Below, one piece after another: positions 57,021-64,000 of a stretch of 64,000 nt of DNA. The stretch's first letter is position 1, and every line of letters begins with the position of its first letter. A program made the position numbers and the translations under genes. The stretch comes from Leptobrachium leishanense (Eukaryota; Chordata; Amphibia; Anura; Megophryidae). The stretch is taken from the NCBI GenBank assembly GCA_009667805.1, contig CM019063.1, positions 62,612,506 through 62,676,505 of the forward strand, written 5' to 3'. The notes under the pieces were generated by a model. The model did not search any database and was not told the origin of the DNA. It was given only the letters and a program-made list of their open reading frames with translations.

Positions 57021-57240
57021 TCTGAAGTTTAATACATACAGAATGAAATCCAAAACAGACAACACATTTTGAAAACCAGCTACATTGTGCTCCTTCACGC
57101 TATGGTCAAATTGATGTCACATTACCTTCCACTGGATTAACCTTCACATTAGGAGAGGAGACCCTGGTGATCTGGTAGAGGGAGGGAATGGGGATGAATG
57201 ACTGCACGAAGTACCCAAATAAATTGCATTATGGGAAGAT

Positions 57241-58037
57241 TATAGGGGATATTCAGAGAAAGCCGATTTGGCTCCGAAATGTCACCAAACAGTGAATTTC
57301 CCTGTACGGTGACATTTCGGGGCCATTCGGCTATTCAGAGAGCAGGCAAATCGCCAAATTTTGGCAAACTGCCAGAAAGTATGGTGCCTGTTCGAAGGCA
57401 GTGAAATCCCCCACAGAGGAGCAATGGTTAATCACCGAACAGCAGTGAAAACACCGAACAGCAGTGAAAAGTTGCTGAAATGCCCTGCTGTTCGGTTGCT
57501 TCATTCGACAGGTTTACTCAGGAGAATCCCATAGGCTTCAATGTTAAAAATATTCCCGTTTTAATTCAATATCTAATAAACCGTTTATTATAATATTCTG
57601 CAGTAAAGAGTCTCTTTATTTATAGATTTTTTAGGATCTTTTAGGCATTTTTCGGGATTTTTTTGGTATATGTAAATTCCAGACATTCTCGTTCAGTAGT
57701 TTTTTTGCAAACAGCGTTTCAATTTTGACACTTTCAATCATATTTGTTTTTTTGGTTTTTTTACTCCTCAGTTTTTTTACTTTTTCATTCGCCAGCTTGT
57801 CGGCTTTTTCCAGCGGCTGGTCTGCGCTGTAGACGTCGGCTCATTGGCTTTTTTCCGGTGTGTTCGGTGTGTTTTTTGCAGCAGTTCCGGTGGGTTTTCA
57901 GCAGGATTGTGTGGCGGGTTTTCCCTGCATTCCGGGGACCCTGAGGTGAATGCTGAAGTCACAGCAGGGTGGGGAACTTTGATTCCCCGAAATGCGGGCA
58001 AGGGAAGTGCGGGGAACTAGAGAGCACCGAAATGTCC
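57241..58037 (+). mobile_element. CAGGGTTATTCAG-family element, 3' end replaced by microsatellite
   Basis: Starts GGGGATATTCAGAGAAAGCC; contains CAAATTTTGGCAAACTGCC, GAATCCCATAGGCTTCAATG, ATCTAATAAACCG, AAATTCCAGACATTCTCG, GTCGGCTTTTTCC and GGGGACCCTGAGGTGAATGC, ending GAGAGCACCGAAATGTCC. The usual hairpin partner and terminal AATAACCCTG are missing; the microsatellite starts within the hairpin. Longest continuous copy in the window. Confidence 0.75.
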
Positions 58038-61000
58038 TCTATCTATCCATCCCTCTATCTATCCCTCCCTCTATCCATCCATCCCTCTATCTATCCCTCC
58101 CTCTATCCATCCCTCCCTCTATCCATCCCTCTATCTATCCATCCCTCTATCTATCCCTCCCTCTATCCATCCCTCCCTCTATCCATCCCTCTATCTATCC
58201 ATCCCTCTATCCATCCATCCCTCTATCTATCCCTCCCTGTATCCATCCCTCCCTCTATCCCTCCCTCTATCCATCCATCCCTCTATCTATCCCTCCCTCT
58301 ATCTATCCCTCCCTCTATCCCTCCCTCTATCCATCCCTCCCTCTATCCATCCCTCTATCTATCCATCCCTCTATCCATCCATCCCTCTATCCATCCATCC
58401 CTCTATCTATCCCTCCCTCTATCTATCCCTCCCTCTATCTATCCCTCCCTCTATCTATCCCTCCCTCTATCCATCCCTCCCTCTATCCATCCCTCTATCC
58501 ATCCCTCTATCCATCCCTCTATCCATCCCTCTATCTATCCATCCCTCTATCTATCCATCCCTCTATCTATCCATCCCTCTATCTATCCATCCCTCTATCT
58601 CTCTATCTATCCCTCTATCTATCCCTCTATCTATCCATCCTTCTATCTATCCATCCATCCCTCTATCTATCCCTCTATCTATCCATCCCTCTATCCATCC
58701 ATCCCTCTATCTATCCATCCCTGTATCCATCCATCCCTGTATCCATCCATCCATCCCTCTATCTACCCATCCCTCTATCTATCCCTCTATCCATCCCTCT
58801 ATCTATCCCTCTATCTATCCATCCATCCCTCTATCCATCCCTCTATCCATCCCTCTATCTATCCATCCCTCTATCCATTCATCCCTCTATCCATCCATCC
58901 ATCCCTCTATCTATCCATCCCTCTATCTATCCATCCCTCTATCCCTCTATCTATCCCTCTATCTATCCCTCTATCTATCCATCCCTCTATCTATCCATCC
59001 CTCTATCTATCCATCCCTGTATCCATCCATCCCTGTATCCATCCATCCATCCATCCATCCCTCTATCTTTCCATCCCTCTATCTAACCCTCTATCTATCC
59101 ATCCCTCTATCCATCCATCCCTCTATCTATCCATCCCTGTATACATCCATCCCTGTATCCATCCATCCCTCTATCTTTCCATCCATCTATCCATCTCTCT
59201 ATCTATCCATCCATCCCTCTATCTATCCATCCATCCCTCTATCTATCCATCCCTGTATCCATCCATCCCTCTATCTTTCCATCCCTCTATCTAACCCTCT
59301 ATCTATCCATCCCACTATCCATCCATCCCTGTATACATCCATCCCTGTATCCATCCATCCCTCTATCTTTCCATCCCTCTATCTATCCCTCTATCTATCC
59401 ATCCCTCTATCTATCCATCCATCCCTCTATCCATCCCTCTATCCATCCCTCTATCTATCCATCCCTCTATCCATCCATCCCTCTATCTATAAATCCCTCT
59501 ATCTATCCCTCTATCCATCCCTCTATCTATCCCTCTATCTATACATCCCTCTATCCATCCATCCATCCATCTATCCATCTCTCTATCTATCCATCCATCC
59601 CTCTATCTATCCATCCATCCCTCTATCTATCCATCCCTCTATCTATCATCCCTCTATCTATCCATCCCTCTATCTATCCATCCATCCCTCTATCTATCCA
59701 TCCATCCCTCTATCTATCCATCCCTCTATCTATCCATCCCTCTATCCCTCTATCTATCCCTCTATCTATCCCTCTATCTATCCATCCCTCTATCTATCCA
59801 TCCCTCTATCTATCCATCCCTGTATCCATCCATCCCTGTATCCATCCATCCATCCATCCATCCCTCTATCTTTCCATCCCTCTATCTAACCCTCTATCTA
59901 TCCATCCCTCTATCCATCCATCCCTCTATCTATCCATCCCTGTATACATCCATCCCTGTATCCATCCATCCCTCTATCTTTCCATCCATCCATCTATCCA
60001 TCTCTCTATCTATCCATCCATCCCTCTATCTATCCATCCATCCCTCTATCTATCCATCCCTGTATCCATCCATCCCTCTATCTTTCCATCCCTCTATCTA
60101 ACCCTCTATCTATCCATCCCTCTATCCATCCATCCCTGTATACATCCATCCCTGTATCCATCCATCCCTCTATCTTTCCATCCCTCTATCTATCCCTCTA
60201 TCTATCCATCCCTCTATCTATCCATCCATCCCTCTATCCATCCCTCTATCCATCCCTCTATCTATCCATCCCTCTATCCATCCATCCCTCTATCTATAAA
60301 TCCCTCTATCTATCCCTCTATCCATCCCTCTATCTATCCCTCTATCTATACATCCCTCTATCCATCCATCCATCCATCCATCTATCCATCTCTCTATCTA
60401 TCCATCCATCCCTCTATCTATCCATCCATCCCTCTATCTATCCATCCCTCTATCTATCATCCCTCTATCTATCCATCCCTCTATCTATCCATCCATCCCT
60501 CTATCTATCCATCCCTCTATCTATCCATCCCTCTATCCATCCCTCTATCCATCCCTCTATCTATCCATCCCTCTATCTATCCATCCCTCTATCTATCCCT
60601 CTATCCATCCATCCCTCTATCCATCCATCCATCCATCTATCCATCCATCCCTCTATCCATCCATCCCTCTAACCATCCATCCCTCTATCTATCCATCCCT
60701 CTATCCATCCATCCCTCTAACCCTCCATCCATCCCTCTATCCATCCCTCTATCCATCCATCTATCTATCCATCATCCCTCTATCCATCCCTCTATCCATC
60801 CCTCTATCCATCCATCCATCCATCCCTCTATCCATTCCTCTATCCATCCATCTATCTATCCATCCATCCCTCTATCTATCCCTCTATCTATCCATCCCTC
60901 TATCCATCCATCCCTCTATCCATCCATCCATCCATCTATCCATCCATCCCTCTATCTATCCCTCTATCTATCCATCCCTCTATCCATCCATCCCTCCATC

Positions 61001-61822
61001 CATCCCTCTATCCATCCATCCCTCTATCCATCCATCCCTCTATCTATCCCTCTATCCATCCATCCCTCTATCCATCCATCCATCCATCCATTCCTCTATC
61101 CATCCCTCTATCTATCCATCTATCCATCCATCCCTCTATCTATCCCTCTATCCATCCATCCCTCTATCCATCCATCCCTCTATCTATCCATTCCTCTATC
61201 CATCCATTCCTCTATCCATCCATTCCTCTATCCATCCATCCCTCTAACCTTCCATCCCTCTATCTATCATCCATCCCTCTATCCATTCCTCTATCCATCA
61301 TCCCTCTATCTATCCCTCTATCCATCCATCCCTCTATCCATCCATCCATCCATCCCTCTATCCATCCATCCCTCTATCCATCCATCCCTCTATCTATCCC
61401 TCTATCCATCCATCCCTCTATCTATCCCTCTATCCATCCATCCCTCTATCCATCCATCCCTCTATCTATCCCTCTATCCATCCATCCCTCTATCTATCCC
61501 TCTATCCATCCATCCCTCTATCCATGCATCCCTCTATCCATGCATCCCTCTATCCATCCATCCATCTATCCATCCCTCTATCTATCCCTCCATCCATCCC
61601 TCTATCCATCCATCCATCCATCCCTCTATCCATCCATCCCTCTATCTATCCCTCTATCCATCCATCCCTCTATCCATCCATCCATCCATCCATCCCTCTA
61701 TCCATCCATCCATCTATCCATCCATCCCTCTATCTATCCCTCTATCCATCCATCCCTCTATCCATCCCTCTATCCATCCATCCCTCTATCCATCCATCCC
61801 ACTATCCATCTATCCTTCTATG
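58038..61822. repeat. 3.8-kb (TCCA/TCCC/TCTA) tetranucleotide microsatellite with an ~805-bp internal duplication
   Basis: Entirely tetranucleotide steps of ATCC, CTCT, ATCT with few slips. Rare variants date a block duplication: ATCTAACCCTCT occurs at 59081, 59289, 59884 and 60096 (offsets 803 and 807), and CTATAAATCCC at 59488 and 60295. A period of 4 without stop codons leaves long frames (up to 441 codons of Ser/Pro/Leu/Ile/Tyr/His) that are not genes. Confidence 0.96.
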
Positions 61823-62402
61823 TATCAACTGTATGTCATAGCGTAGATGTGCCGAAACCCCATGCAAACCTTACATAATAGATGCTTCACTATTATTCCC
61901 TTGGGTTCAATGAATATGTCTGTCTCCACTATAAGAGTGGATTGGGGGTGCACCTCCCGTTAATACAGAAACACCCCCAATCTAGAGCCAGACACAGATA
62001 TATGAATAATATCCCATGGTCCCAGTACAGAAATAAATGTGTCTTTTTGACCTGGGATACATAATAGAAAGTTTAGCAGGGCTTCCACAGAACAACAGGT
62101 GCAAAACTGCAAGTCTTTGTATGGAAAATCTTTATTGTGGAAACAATCCTAATAAAGATTATTTTCGTTCACTCGACTCCTATGAATCAATCTGGTTTGC
62201 ATTATCTTTTAGACTCTTGCTTTTTTAAGGTAGGAGCCAGGACTTGATGTAAAATAATTGTGTGCGCACAGTGGGCTGCTGTTCAGCTTTCCAGCATGAT
62301 AGGAATGCACGCTGTGCACAGTCACTGAAAAACTTTATATGTATCTCTGAGTCTAAATGTCAGACATTCCTTCTAGCCACAAATAAATTAACACCATCAC
62401 CC
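61823..62402. other. No feature recognised
   Basis: Unique-looking sequence between two microsatellites. Three frames of 60-66 codons show no motif. Confidence 0.45.
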
Positions 62403-62426
62403 ATTCTATCTATCCATCCATCCGTA

Positions 62427-62462
<36 letters not shown>

Positions 62463-63408
62463 CTATATCTATCCGTATATCTATCTATCCTATATCTATC
62501 CTATATCTATCTGTATATCTATCTATCCTATATCTATCTATCCTATATCTATCTATCCTATATCTATCTATCCTATATCTATCTATCCTATAGCTATCTA
62601 TCCTATAGCTATCTATCCTATATCTATCTATCCTATATCTATCTATCCTATAGCTATCTATCCTATATCTATCTATCCTATAGCTATCTATCCTATATCT
62701 ATCTATCCGTATATCTATCTATCCTATAGCTATCTATCCTATATCTATCTATCCTATATCTATCTATCCTATAGCTATCTATCCTATATCTATCTATCCT
62801 ATATCTATCTATCCTATAGCTATCTATCCGTATATCTATCTGTATAGCTATCGTATATCTATCTATCCTATATCTATCTATCCTATAGCTATCTATCCTA
62901 TATCTATCTATCCTATATCTAGCTATCTGTATATCTATCTATCTATCTATCCTATAGCTATCTATCCTATATCTATCTATCCTATAGCTATCTATCCTAT
63001 ATCTATCTATCCTATATCTATCTATCCTATAGCTATCTATCCTATATCTATCTATCCTATATCTATCTATCCTATAGCTATCTATCCTATATCTATCCTA
63101 TATCTATCTATCCTATAGCTATCTATCCTATATCTATCCTATATCTATCCGTATAGCTATCGTATAGCTATCTATCCTATATCTATCCTAAATCTATATA
63201 TCTATCTATCTATCTATCCTATATCTATCCTATATCTATCTATCCTATATCTATCTATCCTATAGCTATCTATCCTATATCTATCCTATATCTATCCGTA
63301 TATCTATCCGTATATCTATCCGTATAGCTATCGTATATCTATCTATCCTATATCTATCCTATATCTATCCTATATCTATCCGTATATCTATCCGTATAGC
63401 TATCTATA
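62403..63408. repeat. 1.0-kb (CTAT)n microsatellite with TATCCTATAT/TATAGC higher-order units
   Basis: Built from CTATCTATCCTATATCTAT and CTATCTATCCTATAGCTAT in mixed order, with CCGTATAT interruptions. Confidence 0.95.
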
Positions 63409-63556
63409 TGCATATAGGGAATGTCAAAAATGCAATTCACCAAAAAGCATATAACAAGGAGCTCCGGTCAGAGAGCACAAAGGGTGCGCCTCTCTGACCG
63501 GAGCTCCTTGTTATATGCTTTTTGGTGAATTGCATTTTTGACATTCCCTATATGCA
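63409..63556. repeat. Perfect 67-bp inverted repeat, 14-bp loop
   Basis: Bases 63409-63475 (TGCATATAGGGAATGTC ... GGTCAGAGAG) and 63490-63556 are exact complements as far as I can read, with 63476-63489 as the loop. It starts directly at the end of the microsatellite. No TTAA, TA or 8-bp duplication is obvious. Confidence 0.93.
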
Positions 63557-64000
63557 CGTATACTCTGCTAAAGGTTTCTATTGAGACTATGTATCTGGAC
63601 AATTAATGAAATGCTTTCACATTGGGCTATTTGAGCCAATTTATGTCAAACAAGAGCTTCTCTCCGTCGATTTTCTGCTGGTTTAAAGGTGTGCCTTTTT
63701 GTAGATTGGAGCTCCTTGCTCTTTCTGTGGATATACATGTATACCCCTATGGTGGGTCTTATCGACACTAGGAATTTGGATCATTATTGATACGCATTTA
63801 TATTCGGCTATTTGAGCCAACTTATGTTCAACAAGAGCTCCTCTTTTTGACCTCTTTGGCTGATTTAAATATAAATATAGTGGTTCATTATTCAATTGGC
63901 TACCACTTTTTCGCCACAATACCCTGAGGTAACCCTCGAAGGCTACCTATTGTATTGATTATTGATTACATCTTTTGCCACCATACATTATTATTTTCTC
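63557..64000. repeat. Diverged ~190-bp tandem duplication; otherwise unassigned
   Basis: GGGCTATTTGAGCCAATTTATG (63624) and CGGCTATTTGAGCCAACTTATG (63808), each followed by CAACAAGAGC- or CAAACAAGAGC-type words, lie ~184 bp apart. GGAGCTCCTTG (63709) also matches the inverted repeat at 63458, tying this stretch to it. A 78-codon minus frame (63683-63919) has no recognised motif. Confidence 0.5.

Noticed and set aside
57969..59294. Very long open frames (441 and 364 codons) of Ser/Pro/Leu/Ile/Tyr/His
   Set aside because: They are translations of a tetranucleotide microsatellite that lacks stop codons in several frames. There is no promoter, splice or domain evidence.

Overview
The window is non-coding, repeat-dominated eukaryotic DNA, most likely from an amphibian (probably a frog). 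There is no operon structure, no tRNA or rRNA gene, and no intact host gene. The organism call rests on the mix of elements: non-autonomous transposons with TTAA ends of the Xenopus T2/Kolobok style, PIF/Harbinger-like elements with TWA target duplications, many hAT elements with 8-bp target duplications, Tc1/mariner copies, L2 and CR1 LINE 3' ends, solo LTRs and very long microsatellites. The assignment is inferred from these families, not from a marker gene.

Layout. 0-3.2 kb: two foldback elements, each with a hammerhead-ribozyme-like fold in the spacer between its inverted arms. 3.6-7 kb: a TTAA element carrying a ~41-bp minisatellite, then further TTAA elements. 7-13.5 kb: a deleted Tc1 copy, PIF/Harbinger-like elements, a small hAT element and a degenerate minisatellite. 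14-22.2 kb: two related hAT elements, the second inside a stack of insertions up to six levels deep. 22.9-32 kb: a microsatellite locus that has received a full-length Tc1 element (itself split by a hAT element and a solo LTR), a 180-bp palindromic element and a second solo LTR. 32-33.6 kb: an L2 LINE inserted head-on into another L2. 34-36 kb: a hAT-like element with a 52-bp minisatellite. 36.8-40.6 kb: a TTAA element holding another TTAA element, with ~945 bp spanning both repeated three times almost identically. 41-44 kb: an LTR-like stretch, then four tandem ~460-bp units carrying an exon-like minus-strand frame. 44.6-49 kb: a third hammerhead-related repeat, a diverged tandem duplication and a small hAT element. 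49.7-54.2 kb: a TTAA element split by a minisatellite-bearing hAT element, then a PIF-like element split by a CR1 tail. 54.4-57 kb: degenerate transposase fragments, an L2 tail and the third minisatellite-bearing TTAA element. 58-63.4 kb: two large tetranucleotide microsatellites, ending in a perfect 67-bp inverted repeat.

Nothing here works as a cellular pathway. The only protein-coding material recognised is dead or defective: a Tc1 transposase with all three catalytic acidic residues but a frameshift and an LTR inside it, L2 reverse-transcriptase remnants with a damaged YADD motif, a CR1 C-terminus, two deleted Tc1 copies and a mariner-like scrap. The most interesting signals are the hammerhead-like motifs in the foldback spacers, the repeated exon-like unit at 42-44 kb, minisatellites carried inside transposons, and the microsatellite that has collected insertions.
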